The translations under genes were made by a program, and so were the position numbers. Below are positions 39,231 through 48,302 of a stretch of DNA of 64,000 bases, one piece after another. Below the pieces are notes generated by a model that was not told where the DNA came from, made no database searches, and saw only the letters and a list, made by a program, of their open reading frames with translations. The stretch comes from Streptomyces fumigatiscleroticus (GTDB taxonomy: Bacteria; Actinomycetota; Actinomycetes; Streptomycetales; Streptomycetaceae): NCBI RefSeq assembly GCF_014647975.1, contig NZ_BMQF01000005.1:372001-436000 (forward strand). The letters run 5' to 3'. Each line of letters opens with the position of its first letter. Positions within the stretch are counted from its first letter, which is position 1.

Positions 39231-39508
39231 TCACCGCGATCGTCCTCATCAAGACCAGCGTGGACCGGATCCCCGAGATCGCGGAAGAGATCGCCGCGCT
39301 GGAGAGCGTCAGCGAGGTCTTCTCCGTCACCGGCACCTACGACCTGATCGCCATGGTCCGGGTGCGGCGGCACGAGGACCTGGCCGAGGTCATCCCCGGC
39401 CGGATCAGCAAGATCCCGGGCGTGGAGGCGACCGACACGCATGTGGCGTTCCGCACGTACTCGCAGCACGACCTGGAGGCGGCGTTCGCGATCGGGCTGG
39501 ACAGCTGA
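39227..39508 (+). CDS. Stand-alone Lrp/AsnC effector-binding (RAM) domain
   Basis: A 93-residue protein consisting only of the alpha-beta sandwich ligand-binding domain of Lrp/AsnC regulators: ITAIVLIKTSVDRIPEIAEEIAAL, VFSVTGTYDLIAMVRVRRHEDLAEVI, ISKIPGVEATDTHVAFRTYSQHDLEAAF. There is no DNA-binding helix-turn-helix. Such SraA-type proteins bind amino acids and may pair with full-length Lrp proteins. Translationally coupled to the rhomboid gene through a GTGA overlap, with GAGGGAGAG ahead of it. Confidence 0.92.
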   Translation: MITAIVLIKTSVDRIPEIAEEIAALESVSEVFSVTGTYDLIAMVRVRRHEDLAEVIPGRISKIPGVEATDTHVAFRTYSQHDLEAAFAIGLDS

Positions 39509-39517
39509 CGGCGCGGA

Positions 39518-41683
39518 TCAGGGGGTGATGTCGAGGGCGGCGAAGCCGTCCGTCGACAGGGTGTAGAGCCGGCGGTCGCCGTACAGGACGGGCGCCCCCA
39601 TGGTCTCCCCCGGGCGGGAGAGGCCGAAGCGCCAGGCCCGTTCACCGGCCGCCGTGACGGCGTGCACCTCCGACTCCGTCACCACGTAGACCATGCCGTC
39701 TCCCAGGACCGGCGCGTCGGCGGTACGGCCGAGGTCGTGGTCCCAGAGCGTCCTGCCGTTCTCGTCGATCGCCGTCAGGAAGGTCTCCCGTACGCCGACG
39801 AAGGCCGCGTCGCCCAGGTTCGTGGCCGGGACGTAGTAGCCGCCCAGGCCCTTGCGGGTCCACATCCGCCGCCCGTCGGCACGGATGCCGAACAGGTCGG
39901 ACTCGGCGCCCGCGGTGACGGCGATCATGCCTGAGGACACCGCGGGCGTCTGGACGTCCCCGGGCAGGGCGGTCATCCACAGGACCTCGCCCCGGGCGTC
40001 CAGCGCGTACAGATGGTTGTCGATGCTCGGCACCAGCACGTTCTCGCCCATCAGCGCCAGGTCTCCGTACGGACCGCCCTGGAGGGCGGCCGACCACTTC
40101 GTCCCGCCGGTCGCGTCGTACTCCCGGATCAGGCCCGAGTCGTCGGCGTGCAGGCCGCCGGCGACGATCCGGCCGCCGGACGCCACGGGCCGCGCGGCGG
40201 TGCCGCCCGTGGTCAGCTGTCTCGACCACAGCCGGTCGCCCTCCGGGCTGAGCAGCGCCACGTGGTTGACGGGCGTGTCCTGCTGGGCGAAGTCGGTGAC
40301 GACGACGGCGATTCCCCGCGGCGTCACCACGGGGCACGTCAGATAGGTCTCCTCGTCGCCGAAGTCGAGCCGCCAGCGTCTCCTGCCGTCCGCCCCGACG
40401 GCGTGCAGGGTCCCGTCCTGCATCGGGACGTAGAGCACCTTCCCGTCCGCCGAGAGCGCGCCCAGGGGCACCTGGTACCCGAACGCCGGCACGCCGTCCG
40501 TGTACTTCCAGCGGACCCTCGCCCCCGCCGCGGCCTTCCTGGTGGCGGAGGCCGACGCCGAGGGACGCGCCCCGCCCCTGGCGCCGCCGCCCCCGTCCCT
40601 CTCCCGCAGCCACAGCCAGCCCCCGGCCCCGCCGACGGCCGCCACCGCGGCGCCGCCCGCCAGGGCCCGGACCAGCCCGCGCCGCGAAGGGGGTGCCTGC
40701 GGCGCGGGCTGGTCCGGGACGTTCACGACCGTCACCGGTGCCACGTACTCCACCCGGCTCGCGCGCTCCCCCGCCTCCGGCGCGGGGAGCCACCGCTCGC
40801 CGTGCCCGGCGAGGGCGCCGCCGGGCGGGGCGGCGCGGAACCATCCGGGCCCCACGGCCTCGCGCAGCGACCGTGCCGTGTGCCCCGCGGCCGCGGCCAC
40901 CTCGGCCGGGGTGGGGCGCTCGTCCGGTTCCTCGCGGAGACAGGACTCGATCAGCGGCCGGATGCCCTTCGGCACTCCGGACAGGTCGAAGTCGCGGGTG
41001 ATGACCCGCATCAGGATCACGGCGTCCTGGCCCTCGCCGAAGGGCTCGCGCCCGGCGGCCGCGTAGGCCAGGACCGCGCCCAGCGAGAAGACGTCGCTCG
41101 CCGGTCCCACCCGGCCGCCGTTGCGGATCTGCTCGGGCGAGACATAGCCGACCGAGCCGACGACGGCTCCGGTGCGGGTCAGCGCGGTCGCCTCCAGCGC
41201 CCGTACGATCCCGAAGTCGATGACCCGGGGACCGTCCGGCGCCAGCAGGATGTTGGAGGGCTTCAGGTCCCGGTGGACCATGCCCTTGGCGTGGATCGCG
41301 GCGAGCGCCTCGCCGAGGGCCGCGGCCAGCACCCGCACCGCCTCCTCGGGCAGCGCCCCGTGGTCGAGGACGGCGTCCCGCAGATTGGGCCCGTCGACGA
41401 ACTCCGTGGCCATCCAGGGCCGTTCGCCCTCGGTGTCGGCGTCCAGGACCCGCGCGGTGTAGGTGCCCGCCCCGCCGACGGTCCGGGCGGCCCGGACCTC
41501 CTGCCGGAACCGGGCGCGGAAGGTGCGGTCCTCGGCGTGCTCGGCCCGCACCACCTTCACGGCCAGTCTCGGTCCGGTGCGCGAGGCGGCGAGATAGACC
41601 TCTCCCATGCCGCCCGCACCGAGCCTGCCCAGCACCTCGTACGGACCGATGTGCCGAGGATCCGTCTCCCGCAGCGCCTGCAC
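39518..41683 (-). CDS. Membrane Ser/Thr kinase with extracellular PQQ-type beta-propeller
   Basis: A 721-residue protein. Kinase domain at ~15-275: LGRLGAGGMGEVYLA, LAVKVV (ATP Lys), MVHRDLKPSNILLAPDG, DFGIVRALE and SPEQIRNGG. After a linker comes a single span near 340-360 (LVRALAGGAAVAAVGGAGGWLWL), then a region from ~385 to the end that repeats blades such as LYVPMQDGTLHAVGADGRRRW, NVLVPSIDNHLYALDARGEVLW and VYVVTESEVHAVTAAGERAWRF, forming a PQQ/WD-like propeller outside the cell. It probably reads an extracellular ligand, unlike the PASTA kinase at 5937. No adjacent substrate is apparent. Confidence 0.9.
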   Translation of the reverse strand: MQALRETDPRHIGPYEVLGRLGAGGMGEVYLAASRTGPRLAVKVVRAEHAEDRTFRARFRQEVRAARTVGGAGTYTARVLDADTEGERPWMATEFVDGPNLRDAVLDHGALPEEAVRVLAAALGEALAAIHAKGMVHRDLKPSNILLAPDGPRVIDFGIVRALEATALTRTGAVVGSVGYVSPEQIRNGGRVGPASDVFSLGAVLAYAAAGREPFGEGQDAVILMRVITRDFDLSGVPKGIRPLIESCLREEPDERPTPAEVAAAAGHTARSLREAVGPGWFRAAPPGGALAGHGERWLPAPEAGERASRVEYVAPVTVVNVPDQPAPQAPPSRRGLVRALAGGAAVAAVGGAGGWLWLRERDGGGGARGGARPSASASATRKAAAGARVRWKYTDGVPAFGYQVPLGALSADGKVLYVPMQDGTLHAVGADGRRRWRLDFGDEETYLTCPVVTPRGIAVVVTDFAQQDTPVNHVALLSPEGDRLWSRQLTTGGTAARPVASGGRIVAGGLHADDSGLIREYDATGGTKWSAALQGGPYGDLALMGENVLVPSIDNHLYALDARGEVLWMTALPGDVQTPAVSSGMIAVTAGAESDLFGIRADGRRMWTRKGLGGYYVPATNLGDAAFVGVRETFLTAIDENGRTLWDHDLGRTADAPVLGDGMVYVVTESEVHAVTAAGERAWRFGLSRPGETMGAPVLYGDRRLYTLSTDGFAALDITP

Positions 41684-41793
41684 CCCGTGCTCCCCCTGAA
41701 TGTCCCCCGCGACGGCCTGCCACAGGGGAGGGTATACGGGCGCGTACGCGTCAAGGCAGCGGACGGCCGAACACGCCGATCACTCGCGCCGTG

Positions 41794-43155
41794 TCACACC
41801 GCGGGGACGCAACGGCCGTCCTCCGTGCGGTAGTCCCACTTCGCCCCGTCGCGCACCAGCTCCCGCACCGCCCGGACGAACCGCTCCACATGCTCGTCCG
41901 GCGTGCCCGCGCCGAAGCTGACGCGCACGGCGTTGAGGGACTTCTCGCCGGGCGCCGCCTCGGGGGCGCCGCACTCGCCCTGCGTCTGCGGGTCGCTGCC
42001 GAGCAGGGTGCGCACCAGCGGGTGGGCGCAGAAGAGGCCGTCGCGGACGCCGATGCCGTACTCGGCGGAGAGGGCGGCGGCGAAGTGCGAGCTGTTCCAG
42101 CCCGCGACGACGAAGGAGAGCACGCCCACGCGCGGGGCTTCGTCGCCGAAGAGGGAGAGGACCTTCACCTCGGGCACGGCCGCCAGCCCCTGGCGGACCT
42201 TGCCGATCAGGTGCTGCTCGCGCGCGACGAGCGTGTCGAAACCGGCCTCGGTGAGGGCCTTGCAGGCGGAGGCGATGGCGTAGGCGCCGATGACGTTGGG
42301 CGAGCCGGCCTCGTGGCGGGCGGCCGTGTCGTGCCACTCGACGTCCACTCCGCCGTCCGCGCGCCGGGCGACCCTGCGGCTGGCGCCGCCGCCCGCGAGA
42401 TAGGGCTCGGCCTCGCGCAGCCAGTCGGCGCGGCCGGCCAGCACCCCGGCGCCGAAGGGGGCGTAGAGCTTGTGGCCGGAGAAGGCGATCCAGTCGACGT
42501 CGAGGTCCGTCACCGACACCGGGTGGTGCGGGGCGAGCTGCGCGGCGTCCAGGACGACACGGGCGCCGTGCGCGTGCGCGGCGGCGGCCAGTTCCCTTAC
42601 GGGCCACAGCTCGCCGGTGACGTTGGAGGCGCCGGTGACGCAGACCAGGGCGGGGCCGTGGGGATCGCGGTCGGCGAGGGCGCGCTCCAGGGTCTCGACC
42701 GCCTGCGCGGGGCTGCCGGGGGCGTCGAGGTAGGTGACGTGCGCGTTCCGCCAGGGCAGCAGCGAGGCGTGGTGCTCGGTCTCGAAGACGAACACCCGGC
42801 AGCCGGCCGGCAGCGCGCCGGCCAGCAGGTTCAGGGAGTCGGTGGTGGACCGGGTGAAGACCACCTGGTCCGAGGGGCGGCAGCCGAGGAACTCCGCGAC
42901 GGTCCGGCGGGCGTTCTCGAACAGGTCGGTGGAGAGCTGCGACAGATACCCGGCGCCGCGGTGCACGCTGCCGTAGTACGGCGCGTACGCCGCCACGTCG
43001 TCCCACACGCGCTGGAGGGCCGGGGCGCTGGCGGCGTAGTCGAGCGCGGCGTAGGTGACCTCGCCGCCGGTGACGAGCGGGACGGTGACGTCCCTGCCCA
43101 GCACGGGCAGCGGGGCGAGGAGGGACCGGTCGGCGGCAGCGGTGGAGACGGACAT
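41794..43155 (-). CDS. Class V aminotransferase, cysteine desulfurase-like, SAM-IV-controlled
   Basis: A 453-residue PLP enzyme. YAALDYAASAPALQRVWD, VVFTRSTTDSLNLLAGAL, TGASNVTGELWPV, RVVLDAAQLAPHHPV and IAFSGHKLYAPFGAGVL (PLP lysine near residue 240) are of the NifS/SufS/Csd class; EHHASLLPWR follows the usual H-H-A pattern. The conserved active loop Cys of desulfurases is not obvious, with GLFCAHPLVRTLLG the nearest candidate. The upstream SAM-IV riboswitch ties it to sulfur or methionine metabolism. ATG at 43155 follows GGGAGTGCACCC; a GTG 14 codons earlier is possible. Not in an operon with trpD. Confidence 0.88.
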   Translation of the reverse strand: MSVSTAAADRSLLAPLPVLGRDVTVPLVTGGEVTYAALDYAASAPALQRVWDDVAAYAPYYGSVHRGAGYLSQLSTDLFENARRTVAEFLGCRPSDQVVFTRSTTDSLNLLAGALPAGCRVFVFETEHHASLLPWRNAHVTYLDAPGSPAQAVETLERALADRDPHGPALVCVTGASNVTGELWPVRELAAAAHAHGARVVLDAAQLAPHHPVSVTDLDVDWIAFSGHKLYAPFGAGVLAGRADWLREAEPYLAGGGASRRVARRADGGVDVEWHDTAARHEAGSPNVIGAYAIASACKALTEAGFDTLVAREQHLIGKVRQGLAAVPEVKVLSLFGDEAPRVGVLSFVVAGWNSSHFAAALSAEYGIGVRDGLFCAHPLVRTLLGSDPQTQGECGAPEAAPGEKSLNAVRVSFGAGTPDEHVERFVRAVRELVRDGAKWDYRTEDGRCVPAV

Positions 43156-43291
43156 GGGTGCACTCCCGAACGAAGCAGGCGAAGCAGGCGGAATCACCGC
43201 GCGAGCACGGACGGGGCACGGACGGACCGGGCACCGACGGCTCGAGCGCGGGAAAGGGAAAAGGGGTGTGCGGAGGCGGGGCTCTGCGGCC

Positions 43292-43312
43292 CTAACGCAT
43301 TCGCTTGCTCAC
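43292..43312 (-). CDS. Candidate six-residue uORF after the SAM-IV riboswitch
   Basis: GTG AGC AAG CGA ATG CGT TAG would encode MSKRMR. It has an ideal ribosome binding site (GGGAG six bases ahead of GTG), lies 23 bases past the SAM-IV downstream hairpin and 137 bases ahead of the PLP enzyme. The main gene is in no reading overlap with it. A translated regulatory peptide is inferred; too short for any coding statistics. Confidence 0.45.
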   Translation of the reverse strand: MSKRMR

Positions 43313-43334
43313 GGAAGGCTCCCTCGAACGACCA

Positions 43335-43359
43335 GGACCCCTGGTGACGCGAGGGGTCC
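43335..43359 (-). promoter_or_regulatory. SAM-IV expression-platform hairpin
   Basis: On the minus strand GGACCCCT pairs perfectly with AGGGGTCC around a 9-base loop. Its first arm shares the last bases of the SAM-IV aptamer (GCGCGGACC), and right after it CCTGGTC (43330-43336) is complementary to GACCAGG (43389-43395) in the aptamer P1 strand. The two alternatives cannot form together, a likely switch. No T tract follows, so the output may be translational for the uORF or Rho-dependent. Confidence 0.6.
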
Positions 43360-43471
43360 GCGCTTGCCGCGCACCCTGCTGTGCGCGACCTGGTCCTCAC
43401 CCGGGGCACCCCGCCACGGACGGAGGGTTGCCGGACAGCCGGCCGGGGCCGAATGGCTGTCACTCATGACC
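43355..43471 (-). promoter_or_regulatory. SAM-IV riboswitch
   Basis: The minus strand reads GGTCATGAGTG, CAGC, GGCCCCGGCC, GGCTGTCCGGCAACCCTCC, GTGGCGGGGTGCCCCGGGTGAGGACC in order, which are the conserved blocks of the actinobacterial SAM-IV aptamer, followed by the outer P5 hairpin (GCGCAC/GTGCGC) and GCGGCAAGCGCGG that forms the extra pseudoknot. The 5' AGGTC/GACC P1 pair is intact. It lies 200 bases upstream of the class V PLP gene on the same strand, with trpD's end 78 bases behind, so it begins a new transcript or is read through from trpD. Confidence 0.93.
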
Positions 43472-43548
43472 TGATCAGAAAATTATGCGAGGTGATCCCC
43501 GTCCCGCAACCCGTGTCCGGATCGCGGGACGGGGGAGCCGCTCGCTCC

Positions 43549-44613
43549 TCACGCGTTGCTGGCGGCCACCCAGCGCTCCAGGGTCCGCTTGGCGGCGCCC
43601 GAGTCGATCGACGCGGCGGCCTGCTCCATGCCGGACCGGATCCGGTCCACCAGGGGCCCGTCGCCGGACTCCAGGGCCGTCAGGGCCGCCGCCGAGTTCA
43701 GCAGGACGGCGTCCCGCACCGGGCCGGTCTCGCCGTTCAGCAGACGCCGGGCCACATCGGCGTTGTAGGAGGGGTCGCCGCCGCGCAGCGCCTCCACCGG
43801 CACCAGCTCGATACCGACGTCCCGCGGGTCGAAGGTCTCCTCGGTCACCTTGCCGTCCCGTACCACCCACACCCGGGAGGTGGCCGTCGTGGTCAGCTCG
43901 TCGAGGCCGTCGTCGCCGCGGAAGACCAGGGCGGAGTTGCCGCGCTCGGCGAAGACCCCGGCGATGATCGGCGCCATCCGGAGGTCGGCGACGCCGACCG
44001 CCTGGGCCTTCACCTTCGCCGGGTTGGTCAGCGGGCCCAGGGCGTTGAAGACGGTCCGGATGCCCAGCTGGCCGCGGGCGGCGGCGACATGCCGCAGCGC
44101 CGGGTGGAACTTCACCGCGAAGCAGAAGGTGATCCCGGCCTCCTCCGCCACCTCGGCCACCCGCACGGGCGTCAGGTCGAGATTGACGCCCAGCTTCTCC
44201 AGGACGTCCGAGGAGCCGGACGCCGAGGAGGCCGCCCGGTTCCCGTGCTTGACGACCTTGGCGCCCGCGCCGGCCACGACCAGCGCCGACATCGTGGAGA
44301 TGTTCACCGTCCTCGCGCCGTCACCGCCCGTGCCGACGATGTCGACGGTGGGCCCCGACACCTCGATCAGGTTGGCGTGCTCGTACATCGCCCGGACCAC
44401 GCCGGTGATCTCCTCGACGGTCTCGCCCTTGGCCCGCAGCGCCACCACGAACCCGGCGATCTGCGCGTCGGTCGCCTCGCCGCGCATGATCTGGTCCATC
44501 GCCCAGGCCGTCGCGTCGGCGCTCTGGTCGCGTCCGTCCAGCAGGGCGTTGAGTACCCCGGGCCAGGAACGGCCCGCCGCGGTGTCGCCTCCAGCGGGGG
44601 TCACAGCGCTCAT
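43549..44613 (-). CDS. trpD: Anthranilate phosphoribosyltransferase
   Basis: Transfers phosphoribose from PRPP to anthranilate, the second tryptophan step. The 354-residue protein shows [50 protein letters not shown] (GTGGD PRPP loop and KHGNR) near 95-145, [14 protein letters not shown] and [14 protein letters not shown] at 44613 with GGAGCGG ahead is preferred over a start 20 codons earlier. It stands alone beside the respiratory operon, as does M. tuberculosis trpD (Rv2192c), and far from trpEG (31 kb). The terminator at 44676 isolates it from qcrB. Confidence 0.95.
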   Translation of the reverse strand: MSAVTPAGGDTAAGRSWPGVLNALLDGRDQSADATAWAMDQIMRGEATDAQIAGFVVALRAKGETVEEITGVVRAMYEHANLIEVSGPTVDIVGTGGDGARTVNISTMSALVVAGAGAKVVKHGNRAASSASGSSDVLEKLGVNLDLTPVRVAEVAEEAGITFCFAVKFHPALRHVAAARGQLGIRTVFNALGPLTNPAKVKAQAVGVADLRMAPIIAGVFAERGNSALVFRGDDGLDELTTTATSRVWVVRDGKVTEETFDPRDVGIELVPVEALRGGDPSYNADVARRLLNGETGPVRDAVLLNSAAALTALESGDGPLVDRIRSGMEQAAASIDSGAAKRTLERWVAASNA

Positions 44614-44675
44614 AGGGCCGCTCCTGAGTGTCGTAAGAACCGTATGTCCCCACCCTATCCAGCCGCACGGCATGC

Positions 44676-44712
44676 CGAAGGGCCCCGTCCGAAGACCGGA
44701 CGGGGCCCTTCG
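44676..44712 (-). terminator. Terminator after qcrB
   Basis: A perfect 16-bp stem (CGAAGGGCCCCGTCCG and its complement) with a 5-base loop lies 27 bases beyond the qcrB stop. It ends the ctaE-qcrCAB transcript and separates it from trpD. Confidence 0.9.
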
Positions 44713-44738
44713 CGTGGGGCGTGGCGACGCCTCAGCGA

Positions 44739-46376
44739 TCAGTGGTGGCCGTGGCCGCTCGTGATCTCCTTGTACTCCTCGACGGTCGGCTTCGGAATCT
44801 GGGACTCCTCGCCGAAGTACGCCTTGCTCAGCTTGGCGCGCAGCTTCTGGCCGCCGGTCGCCTTGCGCTCGACGCCGTTCTCGTCGACCGTCGCGCCGAG
44901 CTCGGCCGGCCGGTACTGCTCGTGCGCGGTGAGCGTGTACAGAGCCTCCTGGCTGAGCGGCTCGTGGACCTCGATGAACTCACCGTGCGGCAGGCGCTTG
45001 ATGATGCCCGACTCGCGGCCGTGCAGCACCTTCTCCTTGTCCCGGCGCTGGAGGCCGAGGCAGATGCGCTTGGTGACGATGAAGGCGATGACCGGGCCGA
45101 CGAAGAACGCGATGCGGACGAACCAGGTGATCGCGTTGATCGACAGATGGAAGTGGGTGGCCCACAGGTCGTTGCCGCCACCGATCAGCAGCACGAAGTA
45201 CACCGTCATCCAGGCGACACCGAACGCGGTGCGCGTCGGGGCGTTGCGCGGACGGTCCAGGATGTGGTGCTCGCGCTTGTCGCCGGTGACCCAGGCCTCG
45301 ATGAACGGGTAGACCGCGATCGCCGCCAGGACCAGCGGGAAGATCACCAGCGGGACGAACACACCCAGGACGAGCGTGTGGCCCCAGAGGTTGATCTCCC
45401 AGCCCGGCATGACACGGATCAGGCCCTCGGAGAAGCCCATGTACCAGTCGGGCTGGGCGCCGGTGGACACCTGGTCCGGCCGGTAGGGGCCCATGGCCCA
45501 GATCGGGTTGATCGTGGCGATCGCGGAGATGGCCGCGATGACACCGAAGACCAGGAAGAAGAAGCCTCCGGCCTTGGCCATGTACACCGGCAGCAGCGGC
45601 ATGCCGACGACGTTGTTGTTGGTCTTGCCCGGACCCGCGAACTGCGTGTGCTTGTGGTAGAAGACCAGGATCAGGTGCGCCACCATCAGGCCGAGCATGA
45701 TGCCCGGCAGCAGCAGGATGTGGATCGAGTAGAACCGGGCCACGAAGTCGTGGCCGGGGAACTCGCCGCCGAAGAGGAAGAACGAGATGTACGTGCCGAC
45801 GATCGGCACGGACAGGATCGCGCCCTCCATGAAGCGGATACCGGTGCCGGAGAGCAGGTCGTCCGGGAGCGAGTAACCGGTGAAGCCGGTGAACATGCCC
45901 AGGACCAGCAGCAGGAAGCCGAACAGCCAGTTGACCTCACGCGGCTTGCGGAACGCGCCGGTGAAGAACACGCGCATCATGTGCACGAACATGCCGGCCA
46001 GGAAGACCAGCGCCGCCCAGTGGTGGATCTGCCGGATGAGCAGACCGCCGCGGACGTCGAAGCTGATGTTCAGCGTCGACCTGTAGGCCTCGCTCATCAG
46101 CTGGCCCTGGAGCGGGACGTAGCTGCCGTGGTACTCCACCTCGTTCATCGACGGGTGGAAGAACAGGGTCAGATACACACCCGTGAGGATGATGATGAGG
46201 AAGGAGTACATGCAGACTTCGCCCAACATGAACGACCAGTGGTCGGGGAAGATCTTGCGCATGTTGGCCTTGGCCAGGGAGTAGATCCCGAGCCGGCCGT
46301 CGGCCCAGTCGGCGAGCTTCTCGCCGCCCGAGGCCTTCCCGCGTGAGCGCGGGTCGGTGGTCGTCGTAGTACTCAT
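44739..46376 (-). CDS. qcrB: Cytochrome bc1 complex cytochrome b subunit
   Basis: A 545-residue membrane subunit that oxidises menaquinol and bears two b haems. Haem-ligand histidines appear in [38 protein letters not shown] and [34 protein letters not shown]; the PEWY-equivalent quinol loop is [18 protein letters not shown]. It has the long actinobacterial C-terminal extension ending in a His-rich GHGHH. ATG overlaps the qcrA stop (ATGA). Last gene of the ctaE-qcrCAB operon. Confidence 0.97.
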   Translation of the reverse strand: MSTTTTTDPRSRGKASGGEKLADWADGRLGIYSLAKANMRKIFPDHWSFMLGEVCMYSFLIIILTGVYLTLFFHPSMNEVEYHGSYVPLQGQLMSEAYRSTLNISFDVRGGLLIRQIHHWAALVFLAGMFVHMMRVFFTGAFRKPREVNWLFGFLLLVLGMFTGFTGYSLPDDLLSGTGIRFMEGAILSVPIVGTYISFFLFGGEFPGHDFVARFYSIHILLLPGIMLGLMVAHLILVFYHKHTQFAGPGKTNNNVVGMPLLPVYMAKAGGFFFLVFGVIAAISAIATINPIWAMGPYRPDQVSTGAQPDWYMGFSEGLIRVMPGWEINLWGHTLVLGVFVPLVIFPLVLAAIAVYPFIEAWVTGDKREHHILDRPRNAPTRTAFGVAWMTVYFVLLIGGGNDLWATHFHLSINAITWFVRIAFFVGPVIAFIVTKRICLGLQRRDKEKVLHGRESGIIKRLPHGEFIEVHEPLSQEALYTLTAHEQYRPAELGATVDENGVERKATGGQKLRAKLSKAYFGEESQIPKPTVEEYKEITSGHGHH

Positions 46377-47431
46377 CCGCGCTCCCAGAAAGCAGGACCG
46401 ACGGGCTCTTCGAAGTCGCCGAGCGCTTCGAGGTAGCCCTCGTCGTTCACGCCGATGCGCAGCTGCGGCAGGGCGTGGCCGGCGGGGCCGAAGATCACAC
46501 GGCCACCGTCGGAGAGGTCGAAGGTGGACTGGTGGCAGGGGCACAGCACGTGGTGCGTCTGCTGCTCGTACAGCGAGATCGGGCAGCCGACGTGGGTGCA
46601 GATCTTCGAGTAGGCCACGATGCCCTCGTGGGACCACTCGAGTTCCCGCTTGTCCTTGATGTTGTCCGGCTGGATCCGGACGATCATCAGGGCCGCCTTG
46701 GCGATCTCGTTCTGGAACTCCTCGTCGTGCTCCTCCAGGCCCTCGGGCTTGGCGAAGGTGAGCGAGCCGACCGCGACGTCCGAGGCGCGCAGCGGCTGGT
46801 TCGTGTTCATGTTGACGAGCAGCTTGCCCTTGGACCACAGCGTGTGGCGCAGCTTGTTGTGGGGCAGCGGGCCGAGGTCGCGCAGCAGCATCACGCCGGA
46901 GAGCGGCACCAGCGTCATGGCGCCCAGCAGCGTGTTGCGGATCAGCTTGCGCCGGCCGAGCGCCGACTCCTTGGCGCCCTGCCTGAAGTCCGCGTGGACC
47001 TTGGCGCGCACCTCCGGCGAGGCCTCGATCGGGTGACGGTCGTCGGCGACCTCGACGTCGGACATCAGGGTGCGGGCCCAGTGGACCGCGCCCGCGCCGA
47101 TGGCGAACAGGGCGACGCCCAGCGTCAGGCCCAGCGCGAAGTTCAGCGCGCTGATGTGGCCCAGCGGGAAGACGTAGACCGACTTGTCGACCGGGATCGC
47201 CACATACGAGACGATGAAGCCGATGGTGGCCAGCATCGACACCGTGAACAGCAGGGCCACGGCGCGCTCGGACCGCTTGGCGGCCCGCTCGTCGATGTCC
47301 TGGATCCGGTGCTCGTGGGGCGGCAGGCCGGGGTCCGCGAACGGGTTCTTCTCGTCCGCGACGCCCACCGCGCCGTGCGTGGTGTCCTGCTCTGCGGGCA
47401 GGTTCTCTTCTGGAATGTCTTGGCTACTCAT
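46373..47431 (-). CDS. qcrA: Rieske iron-sulfur subunit of the bc1 complex
   Basis: A 352-residue protein with three membrane spans near residues 60-180 (the actinobacterial type, unlike the single span of proteobacterial Rieske): ALLFTVSMLATIGFIVSYVAIPV, LNFALGLTLGVALFAIGAGAVHW, LLGAMTLVPLSGVMLL. The [2Fe-2S] cluster ligands are in CTHVGCPISLYEQQ and CPCHQSTFDLSDGG (about 270-295), with a disulfide Cys in each. ATG at 47431 overlaps qcrC's stop; ATGA also joins it to qcrB. Passes electrons from quinol to QcrC. Confidence 0.97.
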   Translation of the reverse strand: MSSQDIPEENLPAEQDTTHGAVGVADEKNPFADPGLPPHEHRIQDIDERAAKRSERAVALLFTVSMLATIGFIVSYVAIPVDKSVYVFPLGHISALNFALGLTLGVALFAIGAGAVHWARTLMSDVEVADDRHPIEASPEVRAKVHADFRQGAKESALGRRKLIRNTLLGAMTLVPLSGVMLLRDLGPLPHNKLRHTLWSKGKLLVNMNTNQPLRASDVAVGSLTFAKPEGLEEHDEEFQNEIAKAALMIVRIQPDNIKDKRELEWSHEGIVAYSKICTHVGCPISLYEQQTHHVLCPCHQSTFDLSDGGRVIFGPAGHALPQLRIGVNDEGYLEALGDFEEPVGPAFWERG

Positions 47432-48237
47432 GACTTCTTGGCCTTTGCGGTCCGAGCGGCGACCCAGACGGCGACCGCGATCAGGGCGCCCAGTCCGAAG
47501 ATCCACGCGAACAGACCCTCGCTGACCGGCCCGAGGCCGCCCAGCTCGAGGCCGCCGGGGCTCTCGGTCTCGTCACCGTTGACCGCGTTCAGGTACGCGA
47601 TGATGTCCTTCTTGTTCTGCTCCGACAGCGTGGTGTCGGGGAAGGAGGGCATGTTCTGCGGGCCGGTCTGCATGGCCTCGTAGATGTGCTTCGGGTCGAC
47701 GCCCTCGAGGCTCGGCGCGAACTTGCCGTGCGTCAGCGCACCGCCCTTGCCGGTGAAGTTGTGGCACTGGGCGCAGTTGGTGCGGAACAGCTCACCGCCC
47801 TTGGCGATGTCCGCGCCCTCGTCGCCGTACTTCTCCTCGGTCGGGACGGCCGGGCCGGCGCCCAGCGAGGCGATGTAGGCCGCCAGCTGGTCGATCTCGG
47901 CCTGGGAGTAGACGACCTTCTTGCGCGGGATCTGCGCGCCCGGCTGCTGGGCCGGCATACGGCCGGTGCCCACCTGGAAGTCGACGGCCGCGGCGCCCAC
48001 GCCCACCAGGCTGGGGCCGTCGGAGGTGCCCTGACCATCGGTGCCGTGGCAGCTGGCGCAGCCGACCGAGTAGAGCTTCTTGCCCTCTTCGATGGTGAGG
48101 GACTGGGCGGTTTCGTCGGCCTGCGCCTTGCTCGCGGGTGCGAACGCGGCGTACAGCCCCCCGGTGCATGCCAGCGCGAGGAGTAGGACGACGAGCGCCG
48201 CCAACGGGTGGCGTCGTCGTGCGGAGAGCTTTTTCAC
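47428..48237 (-). CDS. qcrC: Diheme cytochrome c subunit of the bc1 complex
   Basis: A 269-residue membrane-anchored cytochrome with two CXXCH motifs, CASCH (about residue 60) and CAQCH (about 155), a signal anchor at the N-terminus (LAALVVLLLALACTGGLYAAF) and a C-terminal span LFAWIFGLGALIAVAVWVAA. In actinobacteria QcrC replaces soluble cytochrome c and hands electrons directly to the aa3 oxidase, giving a bc1-aa3 supercomplex. Methionine ligands probably lie in GRMPAQQPG and QNMPSFPDT. GTG start at 48237, 65 bases after ctaE. Confidence 0.97.
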   Translation of the reverse strand: MKKLSARRRHPLAALVVLLLALACTGGLYAAFAPASKAQADETAQSLTIEEGKKLYSVGCASCHGTDGQGTSDGPSLVGVGAAAVDFQVGTGRMPAQQPGAQIPRKKVVYSQAEIDQLAAYIASLGAGPAVPTEEKYGDEGADIAKGGELFRTNCAQCHNFTGKGGALTHGKFAPSLEGVDPKHIYEAMQTGPQNMPSFPDTTLSEQNKKDIIAYLNAVNGDETESPGGLELGGLGPVSEGLFAWIFGLGALIAVAVWVAARTAKAKKS

Positions 48238-48302
48238 GGATTACCCCGGTGTCAGGATCTTCTGCGTCGATGCTTCTGGATGAGTGCGGGAGCGGGCCGC
48301 GG

